Assembly: GCA_902168245.1 (NCBI GenBank)
Contig: CABHPA010000053.1
Coordinates: 62,001 to 126,000, forward strand
DNA length: 64,000 bases
Reading direction: 5' to 3'
Source of the DNA: Candidatus Melainabacteria bacterium
GTDB lineage: Bacteria > Cyanobacteriota > Vampirovibrionia > Vampirovibrionales > Vampirovibrionaceae
Below the pieces are notes generated by a model. That model made no database searches. It saw nothing but the letters and a program-made list of their open reading frames with translations, and was not told the origin of the DNA. How positions within the stretch are numbered: position 1 is the stretch's first letter; each line of letters begins with the position of its first letter. Positions 25,529 through 34,401 of this stretch are shown here, in pieces. Made by a program: the position numbers and the translations under genes.

Positions 25529-25558
25529 TCAACCGCGAAGCATGACCCGGTCTATAAT
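25529..25558 (+). promoter_or_regulatory. promoter giving a near-leaderless mRNA
   Basis: TCAACC, 18 bases, then a perfect TATAAT that ends only nine bases before the ATG at 25568. Transcription would begin within about three bases of the start codon. There is no Shine-Dalgarno sequence. Confidence 0.65.
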
Positions 25559-25567
25559 AGGTACACT

Positions 25568-26548
25568 ATGACCCTTCCCTTTGAAATGGATAACGCCGCC
25601 CAGGAAAAAATCGCCGTCATTGGCTGCGGAAACTGGGGCAAAAACCTGGTCCGCAACTTCTATAACCTGGGCTTCCTGTACAAGGTTTGCGACCTGAATA
25701 CGGAAACGCTGGCCGGTTTGCAGAAGCAGTACCGCAATATCATCGTCACCAACAAGTTTGAGGACGTGTTTAAAGACCCCAAGGTGGATGGCGTGGTGAT
25801 TTCCACCCCCAGCTTCACCCATTACGAACTGGCCCGGCAAGCCCTGATCAACGGCAAGCACGTCTACGTGGAAAAGCCGGTGGCGACCAGTTCGGAGCAA
25901 ACGCTGGAACTTTACGCGCTGGCCCAGGAAATGGGCCGAGTGCTGATGGTGGGGCATTTGCTGCTGTACCATCCCGCAGTCAACCGCCTGAGACAATTGA
26001 TTCGAGAAGGCTATCTCGGCCAGATCAAGAATATTTCCAGCGATCGGCTGAACACCAACAAACTTCGCCCCGACAAAAGCGTGATTTGGGACTTAGCCCC
26101 GCATGATTTCTCCATGCTGGCCTACCTGATGGATCAGGAACCGGAGGACATCGTTTCGGTCATCGGTTACCAGAACCGGGAAGACGGGTTGGTGGACGAC
26201 GCGCGCATCGATATGGTTTTCCCAAACGATGTGGCCGGGCATATCCATATTAGCTGGGTGCATCCCATCAAGCAGGTGAAACTGGTGGTGCGCGGCACCG
26301 AACGCTCCGCCATCATCGACGACACGCTGGGCGAGAACAAGCTGCACATCTTCAACAAGGACGATTTAAGCAGCCCCATTGAGGAATTTCCGGAATACCT
26401 GGACATTGAGCCGCTCAAACTGGAGTGCCAGCACTTTATCAACTGTATTCGCCACGGCTACGACCCCAAAACCGATGGCATGAATGGTTACAACGTGGTA
26501 AAGGTGCTGGAAATGGCCGAGCGAAAAATGGAAATGATCCCGGTTTAG
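25568..26548 (+). CDS. Gfo/Idh/MocA-family sugar dehydrogenase
   Basis: This is a 326-residue NAD(P)-dependent oxidoreductase. The Rossmann motif is VIGCGNWGKNLVRNF (about 17-31). The family signature EKPVATSSEQ lies near 100, and the C-terminal alpha/beta domain carries the DLAPHDFSMLAYLM segment with the catalytic His. The sequence resembles WlbA-type UDP-sugar 3-dehydrogenases used in surface polysaccharide synthesis, but the exact substrate cannot be fixed. The perfect TATAAT just before the ATG suggests leaderless translation. An internal ATG at 25586 is an alternative start. Confidence 0.88.
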   Translation: MTLPFEMDNAAQEKIAVIGCGNWGKNLVRNFYNLGFLYKVCDLNTETLAGLQKQYRNIIVTNKFEDVFKDPKVDGVVISTPSFTHYELARQALINGKHVYVEKPVATSSEQTLELYALAQEMGRVLMVGHLLLYHPAVNRLRQLIREGYLGQIKNISSDRLNTNKLRPDKSVIWDLAPHDFSMLAYLMDQEPEDIVSVIGYQNREDGLVDDARIDMVFPNDVAGHIHISWVHPIKQVKLVVRGTERSAIIDDTLGENKLHIFNKDDLSSPIEEFPEYLDIEPLKLECQHFINCIRHGYDPKTDGMNGYNVVKVLEMAERKMEMIPV

Positions 26549-26599
26549 AGGCATTGTTGGTGTTTTTTACAAGTGTTTTGACTGGGTGGGTTTGTACGG

Positions 26600-27568
26600 A
26601 TGGATGAGTCGCTCATGCCCGCTCAAGCTTTCGCACGATCACAGCAAATGGGAGATACACTTCCCTTGCCAAGCGTTACGCCCCTGTCATCCCTAGTTAC
26701 AGCGGCGCAAACAGGGCCAGAGGAACCACCCAAATCCAATCCCCCTTTTTTTACCGCGCCCATGGTCATCGAGAACCTGCCGCCATACCGGCCAGAGCAT
26801 CCCGCAACGGTTTCCTTATACCAAGAACTCTTGATTAAGGCCCAGGCGTTTGCCAGCCCTGCGGTTTCCGGAAGGCGGGTCGGCGCAATCGCCATTGGGG
26901 AAAGCGGAAAAGCCTATTTGGGGGCCAATATTGAACTTAAAGGTTGCGCCCCTGGCGACACCATCCACGCCGAAACGTTCGCCATCACCCTGGCCCGTGC
27001 CCATGGCGAAACAGGGCTGAGCGCAATGGTACAGACATTGCAGCCCTGCGGCTCCTGTAGACAAATCCTGGCGGAAGCCGGTAGCCCATCGCTTTCGGTT
27101 CACATCCTGAATCCAGACACCGCAAACAGCGTCCACAAACGGATCGACAACCTGTTTCCGCACAGCTACAGCTACGCCACCGCCTCGCTGAATCTGTTCA
27201 ACCATCCGCAACTAACAGTCCACCACGATGACCCGGATGCCTTCCCGCTCATCCAAAGCGCGCTTAGCGGCGCCCGGCAGTGTTACCTACCCAATCCTGG
27301 CCGAAAAACATGGAGCGGCATCGCGGCAAAACTCAAAAACGGCAAAGTGTACATCGGCGGGGCCATAACCATCTCCGGCCCAAACCCAACCATTACACCG
27401 ATTCAAGACCTCCTCATCCGGCTAACCTCTCACGGGGAAAGCCTGAGCGACATTGAACACGTTCACATGATAGAACCCAGACAGCCGGACTATTCTTTTT
27501 TCAGAAATGCCGAAGCGGTGCTTGAAAAAGTAGCGCCGTGTGCTACTATCCATAAAACACAGGCATGA
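26600..27568 (+). CDS. cdd: two-domain cytidine deaminase with N-terminal extension
   Basis: Cytidine deaminase of the dimeric E. coli type, for pyrimidine salvage. The catalytic domain (about 70-200) has HAETFAITLA with the zinc His and catalytic Glu, and PCGSCRQIL with the two zinc cysteines. A degenerate second deaminase fold fills about 205-322, as in the E. coli enzyme. The first 65 residues are a Pro/Ser/Thr/Gln-rich extension not seen in standard Cdd. The start is uncertain because no clear ribosome-binding site precedes the ATG; Met7 is an alternative. Confidence 0.88.
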   Translation: MDESLMPAQAFARSQQMGDTLPLPSVTPLSSLVTAAQTGPEEPPKSNPPFFTAPMVIENLPPYRPEHPATVSLYQELLIKAQAFASPAVSGRRVGAIAIGESGKAYLGANIELKGCAPGDTIHAETFAITLARAHGETGLSAMVQTLQPCGSCRQILAEAGSPSLSVHILNPDTANSVHKRIDNLFPHSYSYATASLNLFNHPQLTVHHDDPDAFPLIQSALSGARQCYLPNPGRKTWSGIAAKLKNGKVYIGGAITISGPNPTITPIQDLLIRLTSHGESLSDIEHVHMIEPRQPDYSFFRNAEAVLEKVAPCATIHKTQA

Positions 27569-27685
27569 TTGGTGGCTCCCAGATTCGGGTTTGCGTAACG
27601 AAAATGTTTGATGTAAAAAAGAATCAATCCCCCAGTTGAAATTCCGACACGGTTTACTTAAGATAATCTCAAGTTTCCGGTAAAT

Positions 27686-27757
<72 letters not shown>

Positions 27758-27912
27758 AATTTTAACTCCGGAAACTCAGTAGACATCACGGTAAGCCGAC
27801 TCGATAAAATCCTCAAAGATCCAACGAGTTCACCAAGGTCGGCACAGCGAGGGGATTTCATCCATTTTTATGGATAACCGTTGATGTATTGAAGGAATGG
27901 GCGGCAGACGCA

Positions 27913-29334
27913 ATGAAAGTAGAAGTTGAAAAACAGGACGAGCGGCATCTCGCGAAGATTAATTTGGAAATCCCCGCAGATCAAGCGAACCAGGAGTACA
28001 ACAAAGCTTGGAAGCGTCTGGGCCAGCGTTTGAATATCCCCGGTTTCCGTCGCGGCAAAGCGCCCCGCAATATTGTTGAAAAAACGGTGGGCGTGGATCG
28101 TATTAAGCAGGAAGCTATGGATCGCTTGTTTCCCCACCTGTTCGCCGACGCCATCAGCGAGCATCAGCTCGATATCGTGGCCCCACCGCAGATTGAATCC
28201 CTCAAGTTTGACTTGGCCGAAGGCATCGCCGTTAAAGCCACCGTTGAGTTACGCCCGGAAGCCAAGCTGCCGGATTTGGCCAACATTAAAGTGGATGTGC
28301 CTGAATATAAATTGCCCGCCGATGCAGAAGAGAAAGAACTGCACGCTATCGTAGAGCGTTTGACCACGCTGGAGCCGGTGATTGATCGCGCTTCCGAGAA
28401 AACTGACATCGTGAACATTGATTTCACGGGTTCGGTTAACGGTGAAGCGATTAAAGGCGGCACCGCCAAGAATTACCGGTTGGATCTGACCGACAATAAC
28501 TTTATTGAAGGCTTTGCCGATCAATTGATTGGTCATCGCATCGGCGAAGAGTTCACCATTAATGTGACTTTCCCGGCGAACTATCATGACAACACTTTGG
28601 CTGGCAAACCCGCCGAGTTCAAAGTGAAAATCAATGATATTTCCAAAAAGGTGGTTCCTGAGCTGACCGATGAAGTGGCCAAAAAAGTAGGCCCCTTCGA
28701 AACGGTCGAGCAAATGAAGGAAGAAGTTCGCAACCTGCTGAAGCAAAGCGAAGATCAGGAAAATACATTCCGCAAGCAAAAAGCGGTGGTGGATTTCCTG
28801 TTGGAAAACGCTCAAGTTGAGGTTCCGGACGCCATGGTAAGCCGCGAAGCCAAGTTGTTGATGGATGAAGTACAGCAACGCCTGAAGAGTCAGGGCTTGT
28901 CCTGGGAAAAATTCCTGGATTCCGAAGGGCATGACAGCACTTGGGAAAACTTGCGCCAGGAAGCCCAAAAGCGCATTAAAACCAGCCTGGTTTTCGGCGC
29001 TATCGCCAAACAAGAAGGCTTGCAGGTTAACGAAGAAGAATTTTCCTCGATGGTTAGTCAAATGGCCGCTATGCGAGGCATTGACGAAAAACAGGTTATG
29101 CGCCAGTTAGGAAACAACTTCTCTGCCGCACAGGCTTTGTCTGACCAGATTTTGAGCCAGAAAATCGTGGATTTCCTGGTGGAACGTGCTGAATTTAACT
29201 ACGTTCCCGAAGAATCCGTAGAAAAACAGAAAGCTACGGACGCATCGGGCAAGAAAGAAGCAGATCCCGACGTCACTGCCGTTGCAGCAGCCATTGAAGG
29301 CGAAGAGTTTGACGTTTTAGACGACGAAGATTAG
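27913..29334 (+). CDS. tig: trigger factor
   Basis: Trigger factor is the ribosome-bound chaperone with peptidyl-prolyl isomerase activity. The 473-residue protein has the ribosome-docking signature GFRRGKAPRNIVEK (about 44-57), the FKBP domain (about 150-240, DIVNIDFTGSVNGE) and the helical C-terminal arms. The C-terminus is acidic (EGEEFDVLDDED). I chose the ATG at 27913, whose first residues MKVEVEKQDE match the family. It heads the tig-clpP-clpX run, the order seen in many bacteria. Confidence 0.97.
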   Translation: MKVEVEKQDERHLAKINLEIPADQANQEYNKAWKRLGQRLNIPGFRRGKAPRNIVEKTVGVDRIKQEAMDRLFPHLFADAISEHQLDIVAPPQIESLKFDLAEGIAVKATVELRPEAKLPDLANIKVDVPEYKLPADAEEKELHAIVERLTTLEPVIDRASEKTDIVNIDFTGSVNGEAIKGGTAKNYRLDLTDNNFIEGFADQLIGHRIGEEFTINVTFPANYHDNTLAGKPAEFKVKINDISKKVVPELTDEVAKKVGPFETVEQMKEEVRNLLKQSEDQENTFRKQKAVVDFLLENAQVEVPDAMVSREAKLLMDEVQQRLKSQGLSWEKFLDSEGHDSTWENLRQEAQKRIKTSLVFGAIAKQEGLQVNEEEFSSMVSQMAAMRGIDEKQVMRQLGNNFSAAQALSDQILSQKIVDFLVERAEFNYVPEESVEKQKATDASGKKEADPDVTAVAAAIEGEEFDVLDDED

Positions 29335-29423
29335 ACTAGTTGAAGAACCTATCCTTCCCAGTGGTCATAGGATCGTCTAAAATTGAAATATTCTATTTGT
29401 GCTGAAGTGAAAGAGGCAAAGAG

Positions 29424-30053
29424 ATGCTGTACCAACCCAACCGTGATCCGTTAGCCTACATGCCGATCGTAATCGAGCAGTCCAGCCGGGGCGAGCGCTC
29501 GTTCGATATTTTCTCCAGGCTATTGAGAGAGCGGATCATCTTCCTGGGTACCCCCATTGATGATATGGTTGCCAACCTGATTGTTGCGCAGCTCTTGCTG
29601 CTGGATTCCGAGAACCCGGAAAAAGACATCATGCTGTACATCAACAGCCCCGGAGGTTCGGTAACTGCAGGCTTTGCCATTTACGACACCATCAAGCACA
29701 TCCGGGCCGATGTGGCTACTATTTGCTTGGGCCAAGCCGCCAGCATGGGCGCGTTCCTGCTGTCTTCCGGTACGCCCGGCAAGCGGATGGCGTTGCCGCA
29801 TTCCCGCATCCTGATTCACCAGCCGTTGGGTGGCGCTCAAGGTCAGGCGACCGATATCGAGATCCAGGCTGCTGAAATCAACCGGATGAAAAAGCTGTTG
29901 AATGAAATCCTGGCGAATAACACCGGCCAGTCCATCAAGAAAATCGAACGGGATACTGATCGCGACTACATCATGTCCGCAGAAGAAGGTGTCGCTTACG
30001 GTATGGTGGATAAGGTAATCACCAAGGCTGAAGAAGCGAACGCCAACAAGTAG
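29424..30053 (+). CDS. clpP: ATP-dependent Clp protease proteolytic subunit
   Basis: This is the serine peptidase ring of the ClpXP protease. At 209 residues it has the usual length. The nucleophile is Ser107 in [14 protein letters not shown], and His132 in [11 protein letters not shown] completes the charge relay with a downstream Asp. A short propeptide precedes [27 protein letters not shown] lies before the ATG. Confidence 0.98.
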   Translation: MLYQPNRDPLAYMPIVIEQSSRGERSFDIFSRLLRERIIFLGTPIDDMVANLIVAQLLLLDSENPEKDIMLYINSPGGSVTAGFAIYDTIKHIRADVATICLGQAASMGAFLLSSGTPGKRMALPHSRILIHQPLGGAQGQATDIEIQAAEINRMKKLLNEILANNTGQSIKKIERDTDRDYIMSAEEGVAYGMVDKVITKAEEANANK

Positions 30054-30139
30054 TATTATAATGAACATGGAATGGTGGACTCGCACCTCTCTTGTGTCAA
30101 GAGGTGGGTTCATACAGACTCAATCTGGAGGGCTAGACA

Positions 30140-31444
30140 ATGGCCAAGCATGAAGACAGCCGCTTAAAATGCTCTTTTTGCGGTAAGAGTCAGGATCAGG
30201 TCAAGAAATTGATCGCCGGGCCTGAAGTCTACATCTGCGATGAGTGCGTCGATCTCTGCAACGAAATCTTGGATGAGGAATTCTTTGAGGCCGAGGAAGG
30301 CGAAAAAAGCACCAGCCTCCCTGAGATCTCGAAGGTACCTAAACCTGTGGAAATCAAGAGCTTTCTGGATGACCACATTATCGGGCAAGACGATGCCAAG
30401 CGCATCCTGTCCGTAGCGGTTTACAACCATTACAAGCGGGTCAACCACAACCTGACCAACAAGGAAAAAGAAGCCAAGGATGTGGTTGAAATTCAGAAAA
30501 GCAACATTCTGCTAATTGGCCCGACTGGTTGCGGCAAAACGCTGCTGGCTCAGACATTGGCGAAATTCTTGGAAGTGCCTTTCGCGGTTGCGGATGCCAC
30601 TACCTTGACCGAAGCCGGTTACGTGGGCGATGACGTGGAAAATATCCTGTTGCGCCTGTACCAGGCTGCCGATTACGATGCAGCCAAGGCTGAGCGCGGC
30701 ATTGTATACATTGATGAAATCGACAAAATCGCCCGCAAATCCGAAAATCCGAGCATCACGCGCGATGTTTCCGGGGAAGGCGTACAGCAGGCGCTGTTGA
30801 AGATGATTGAAGGCACGGTTGCCAACGTACCGCCGCAAGGTGGACGTAAGCACCCGCACCAGGAATTCATTCAAATCGACACGAGCAACATCCTGTTTAT
30901 CTGTGGTGGTGCATTCATTGGGCTGGATAAAATCGTGGAAAGCCGGGTCAACTCTGGTAAATCCATGGGTTTTGGGGCCAGCGCGCCCAAATCCGTTTAC
31001 GAGCGCGATTTGGAAGCAGCCCGCCTGATGAAGCAATTGCAGCCGGATGACCTGATTAAGTTCGGTATGATTCCCGAATTTATCGGCCGGGTCCCGGTGA
31101 CCGCCGTTCTGGATCCGCTGGATGAAGCCGCGCTGGTTCGCATCCTGGTGGAGCCGAGGAACGCGATCTTCAAGCAGTACCGCGAGCTGATGGCAATGGA
31201 CGATATGGAACTGGTGTTCGCTGAAGGCGTGGCCGAGGCGATCGCCAAGGAAGCCATTAAGCGGAAAACAGGTGCCCGTGCGCTGCGAAGCATTGTCGAG
31301 GAGCTGATGCTGCCGATTATGTTTGAAGCGCCGTCCCGTGAAGACCTGAAGGTGTTTGAACTGACCCCCGAAATGGTGGAAAAGAAAAACAGCGCCGAAG
31401 TGCTTCAACTGCCGGATAAAAAGCCGAAAGGCGAAATCGCTTAA
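30140..31444 (+). CDS. clpX: ATP-dependent Clp protease ATP-binding subunit ClpX
   Basis: ClpX is the AAA+ unfoldase that feeds ClpP. The 434-residue protein starts with a zinc-binding domain (CSFCGKSQ...[10 protein letters not shown]). Walker A is GPTGCGKT near 128 and Walker B is IVYIDEID. The pore loop GYVGDDVEN and the C-terminal sensor 2 segment [12 protein letters not shown] are intact. The 86-base gap after clpP contains an inverted repeat (CACCTCT/AGAGGTG) near 30084-30107 without a T tract, which may tune expression between the two genes. RBS GGAGG precedes the ATG. Confidence 0.98.
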   Translation: MAKHEDSRLKCSFCGKSQDQVKKLIAGPEVYICDECVDLCNEILDEEFFEAEEGEKSTSLPEISKVPKPVEIKSFLDDHIIGQDDAKRILSVAVYNHYKRVNHNLTNKEKEAKDVVEIQKSNILLIGPTGCGKTLLAQTLAKFLEVPFAVADATTLTEAGYVGDDVENILLRLYQAADYDAAKAERGIVYIDEIDKIARKSENPSITRDVSGEGVQQALLKMIEGTVANVPPQGGRKHPHQEFIQIDTSNILFICGGAFIGLDKIVESRVNSGKSMGFGASAPKSVYERDLEAARLMKQLQPDDLIKFGMIPEFIGRVPVTAVLDPLDEAALVRILVEPRNAIFKQYRELMAMDDMELVFAEGVAEAIAKEAIKRKTGARALRSIVEELMLPIMFEAPSREDLKVFELTPEMVEKKNSAEVLQLPDKKPKGEIA

Positions 31445-31461
31445 GCCTTAAACAAGCTCTT

Positions 31462-31490
31462 AAAGGAGGTCCAAACGGGCCTCCTTTTCT
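31462..31490 (+). terminator. clpX terminator
   Basis: A stem AAAGGAGGTCC/GGGCCTCCTTT with a four-base loop is followed by TTCTC. Confidence 0.85.
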
Positions 31491-31587
31491 CATGGCGTTT
31501 CTGAGATAAAAGGAGGCAGGGACTTCTCAGCGTGGCGCGAATTGCCTACAATAGTAAACATGACAGGGTGAAAAAGGTCTATTCGGC

Positions 31588-32331
31588 GTGGCAAGTCCAA
31601 TACCAACAGCTCAGCTTTTCGGGTATCCCGTGCATTTGGTTTCCCTTCAGCAAGCGCATTCAGTTGTGGAGGCAGCGATTCAAGCCGGACAGAACCTGCA
31701 AGTGGTAACATTGAATCCGGAAATGATCATGCAAGGGGATCAAGACCTTGAACTGGGCAGGATTTTGAAATCAGCCGGGCTGATTTTGCCAGACGGTGCG
31801 GGAGTCGTATGGGCGCTCAAAAAGCAAGGTAACGCGATCCAGAGGCTTCCCGGCATTGAGTTTTCCGAAGACTTACTGAAGTGGGCGGCAGAGGCTGAGC
31901 TTCCGGTTGCAATTATCGGTGCGACGCAGGAAGCGTTGGATTTGGCTCAGCAAACCCTTCAGCAGCGCTATCCCAAGTTGCAAATTGTGTATAGTCATCA
32001 CGGATTTTTCAAGCCCGGCCCGGAGGAAGATGCCATTGTAGCGGACTGCATCACCGCTCAACCCAGGATTGTGCTGGTGGCGCTAGGAGTTCCCCGACAG
32101 GAAAAGTGGATAGACCAATATAAAGAGCGGTTTTCCGGCACCACGTTTGTGGGTGTGGGCGGCAGCCTGGATGTCTGGAGCGGCCTGACCCAGCGGGCGC
32201 CTAGCCTGATGCGCCGTCTGAACCTGGAATGGATGTACCGCATCACGTCGGAACCCTGGCGGATTAAGCGCACCTATAAAACTTTACCGTTGTTTGTAGT
32301 AAAAGTATTACTATCCGGAGGCAAAGCGTAG
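31588..32331 (+). CDS. WecG/TagA/CpsF-family glycosyltransferase
   Basis: This 247-residue GT26 enzyme would transfer an N-acetylmannosamine-type sugar to a lipid-linked acceptor for a surface polysaccharide. Family landmarks are TLNPEMIMQGDQD, the active-site segment GLILPDGAGVVWALK, and VALGVPRQEKWID with GVGGSLDVWSG. The start is GTG, with AAAGG about 12 bases upstream. The acceptor and sugar cannot be read from sequence. Confidence 0.92.
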   Translation: MASPIPTAQLFGYPVHLVSLQQAHSVVEAAIQAGQNLQVVTLNPEMIMQGDQDLELGRILKSAGLILPDGAGVVWALKKQGNAIQRLPGIEFSEDLLKWAAEAELPVAIIGATQEALDLAQQTLQQRYPKLQIVYSHHGFFKPGPEEDAIVADCITAQPRIVLVALGVPRQEKWIDQYKERFSGTTFVGVGGSLDVWSGLTQRAPSLMRRLNLEWMYRITSEPWRIKRTYKTLPLFVVKVLLSGGKA

Positions 32332-32365
32332 CCAGCCTCATTGCCGCAATTGAAGGGTTTACAGC

Positions 32366-33307
32366 ATGACATCCACTCTGGAACGTTCCATCCCCAACAG
32401 TGAGACCAAAGACCCGATGAGCCAATCGACCACCCAAAGCCGTTCTTTACCCGCCGGTTTGCCGCGCCTGAGCACGCCGGAACTGCAAAAGATTGCCGCC
32501 AAGCTGCGGATTGACATTCTGGACATGATTTATGAGCCGCAATCCGGCCATCCGGGCAGCTCGCTGTCTTGTATCGACTTGCTGGTGAACATCTGGTTTG
32601 CTCACTTGGTGTGGGATCCCGCTAATCCGGAATGGAGAGAGCGTGACCGCTTTATTATGTCCAAGGGGCACGGCGCTCCGGCGTATTATGCCACCTTAAT
32701 GCAAGCGGGCTATATTCCCTGGGAAGAAAAAAACACCCTTCGCAAGATTCACTCCAATCTGCAAGGGCATCCAGCCTCCAAGTACATTAAGGGCTGCGAT
32801 ATTTCCACCGGCTCCCTGGGTCAAGGCTTGTCCTGTGGTGTAGGGATGGCGCTGGGTCTGCAACTGGACAACATTCCCAGCCGAGTGATTGTGCTAATGG
32901 GCGATGGCGAGTGCCAGGAAGGCAACGTATGGGAAGCCGTGCTGAGCGCCGCGCACCACAAAACCAGTCGAGTAACCGCCATTGTGGATCGGAATCATCT
33001 GCAAATTGACGGCGACACCGAAAAAGTGAAGGCGCTGGGCCAAATGGCGCCCAAGTTCGCGGCTTTCAACTGGAACACCATTGAAATCGACGGCCACGAC
33101 TACGCCCAGATTCAGGACGCCTTGAAACAGGCCGACATGCTGGCGGAAGACACCGATCGCCCGACCGTGATTATCGCCAACACCACCAAGGGCAAAGGGG
33201 TCAGCTTTATGGAAAACCAGGCTGGCTGGCACGGCAAGGCTCCCAACAAGGAGCAGTACGAAGCCGCCCGCGCCGAACTGGTCGCCGCCTACGAAGCATT
33301 GCAATAA
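32366..33307 (+). CDS. transketolase, N-terminal subunit
   Basis: This is the thiamine-diphosphate-binding half of transketolase, encoded separately from the C-terminal half. In 313 residues it carries HPGSSLSCIDLLV, KGHGAPAYYATL, and the TPP motif GDGECQEGNVWEA followed by DRNHLQIDG. It acts in the pentose phosphate pathway. The first 30 residues are a Ser/Thr-rich extension. AAGGG precedes the ATG. Confidence 0.94.
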   Translation: MTSTLERSIPNSETKDPMSQSTTQSRSLPAGLPRLSTPELQKIAAKLRIDILDMIYEPQSGHPGSSLSCIDLLVNIWFAHLVWDPANPEWRERDRFIMSKGHGAPAYYATLMQAGYIPWEEKNTLRKIHSNLQGHPASKYIKGCDISTGSLGQGLSCGVGMALGLQLDNIPSRVIVLMGDGECQEGNVWEAVLSAAHHKTSRVTAIVDRNHLQIDGDTEKVKALGQMAPKFAAFNWNTIEIDGHDYAQIQDALKQADMLAEDTDRPTVIIANTTKGKGVSFMENQAGWHGKAPNKEQYEAARAELVAAYEALQ

Positions 33308-33353
33308 GCCGCCCTATCAGTAGCCTTCAAGGCTCTATAAATAAAAGGAATTT

Positions 33354-34331
33354 ATGCCAATGAGCACCATTAATCTGGAAAAACCGGAACTGAAAGCCCC
33401 CCGCAACCAATACGGCGAAACCTTGGCCGCGTTGGGCGCAACCAACCCCAACATCGTGGTGTTGGATGCCGATTTGGCCTGCTCCACCCAGACCCAGAAA
33501 TTCGCGGACAAATTCCCGGAGCGCTTCTTTAACCAAGGCATTTCGGAGCAGGATTTGATTAACACCGCCGCCGGGCTTTCCACCACCGGAAAAATTCCGT
33601 TTTGCAGCACCTTTGCCCTCTTTGCCGCTGGTAAGGGCTGGGATCAAATTCGCAATACGGTCTGCTACTCCGGCCTGAACGTGAAAGTCTGCCCCACCCA
33701 TAGCGGTTTGAGCCTGGGCGAGGACGGCGCCAGCCACCAATCCATTGAAGACATCGCTCTGATGCGGGTGATTCCCGGCATGACCGTGATTGTGCCTTCG
33801 GATGCCGTGGAAACCGATCGCGTGATTCGCTGGGCCGCTGAGTACTACGGCCCGGTGTACGTGCGCCTGGTGCGCCCCAATTGCCCGGTGATTCACGATA
33901 ACGCCACCTACCAACTGGATGCCGCCAAGCCCCATAAAATTCGTGTGGAACGTGAAGGCAGCGACATTACCCTGGTAGCCACCGGCGAAACCGTTTACCA
34001 TGCGCTGCTGGCCGCCGAGCGTCTGCAAAAAGACCACGGCATCAGCGCGGAAGTATTGAACGCCGTGTTCATTAAGCCGTTCGATACCGAAACCCTGGTG
34101 AACAGCGCCCGTAAAACCGGCAAAGTCATCACCGTGGAAAGCCACCAGATTTTTGGCGGCCTGGCCGGTGTGGTATGCGAGGAACTGAGCGCCAATCAGC
34201 CCACCCCGGTGCGCCGACTGGGAACTCAAGATCGTTTCGGGCAAAGCGGTACGGGCGATGCACTGTTTAAAGAATACGGCATCGATTGGGACGCCATTTA
34301 TAACGAAGCATTGAGCTGGCTGAAACCCTAA
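33354..34331 (+). CDS. transketolase, C-terminal subunit
   Basis: This 325-residue partner contains the pyrimidine-binding and C-terminal domains of transketolase. It has the conserved Glu in FFNQGISEQDLINTAAGL, the segment THSGLSLGEDGASHQ with the His residues of the active site, and a C-terminal swivel domain (TLVATGETVYHALLAAERL). It follows the N-terminal subunit by 46 bases with AAGGA before the ATG, so both are made from one mRNA and assemble as a heterotetramer. Confidence 0.94.
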   Translation: MPMSTINLEKPELKAPRNQYGETLAALGATNPNIVVLDADLACSTQTQKFADKFPERFFNQGISEQDLINTAAGLSTTGKIPFCSTFALFAAGKGWDQIRNTVCYSGLNVKVCPTHSGLSLGEDGASHQSIEDIALMRVIPGMTVIVPSDAVETDRVIRWAAEYYGPVYVRLVRPNCPVIHDNATYQLDAAKPHKIRVEREGSDITLVATGETVYHALLAAERLQKDHGISAEVLNAVFIKPFDTETLVNSARKTGKVITVESHQIFGGLAGVVCEELSANQPTPVRRLGTQDRFGQSGTGDALFKEYGIDWDAIYNEALSWLKP

Positions 34332-34347
34332 TTCCATCTTTCTATGC

Positions 34348-34384
34348 AAAAGCCTCCCTCGGTATTACTGATGGGAGGCTTTTG
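34348..34384 (+). terminator. bidirectional terminator between convergent genes
   Basis: A stem AAAAGCCTCCC/GGGAGGCTTTT with a 14-base loop has T runs on both strands. It ends the transketolase operon and the 34402 gene. Confidence 0.9.
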
Positions 34385-34401
34385 TTTTGGCACGTGATTG
34401 G

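Noticed and set aside
33327-34349. A 340-codon open frame on the minus strand opposite the transketolase C-terminal subunit
   Set aside because: Antisense to a certain gene and without recognisable motifs.
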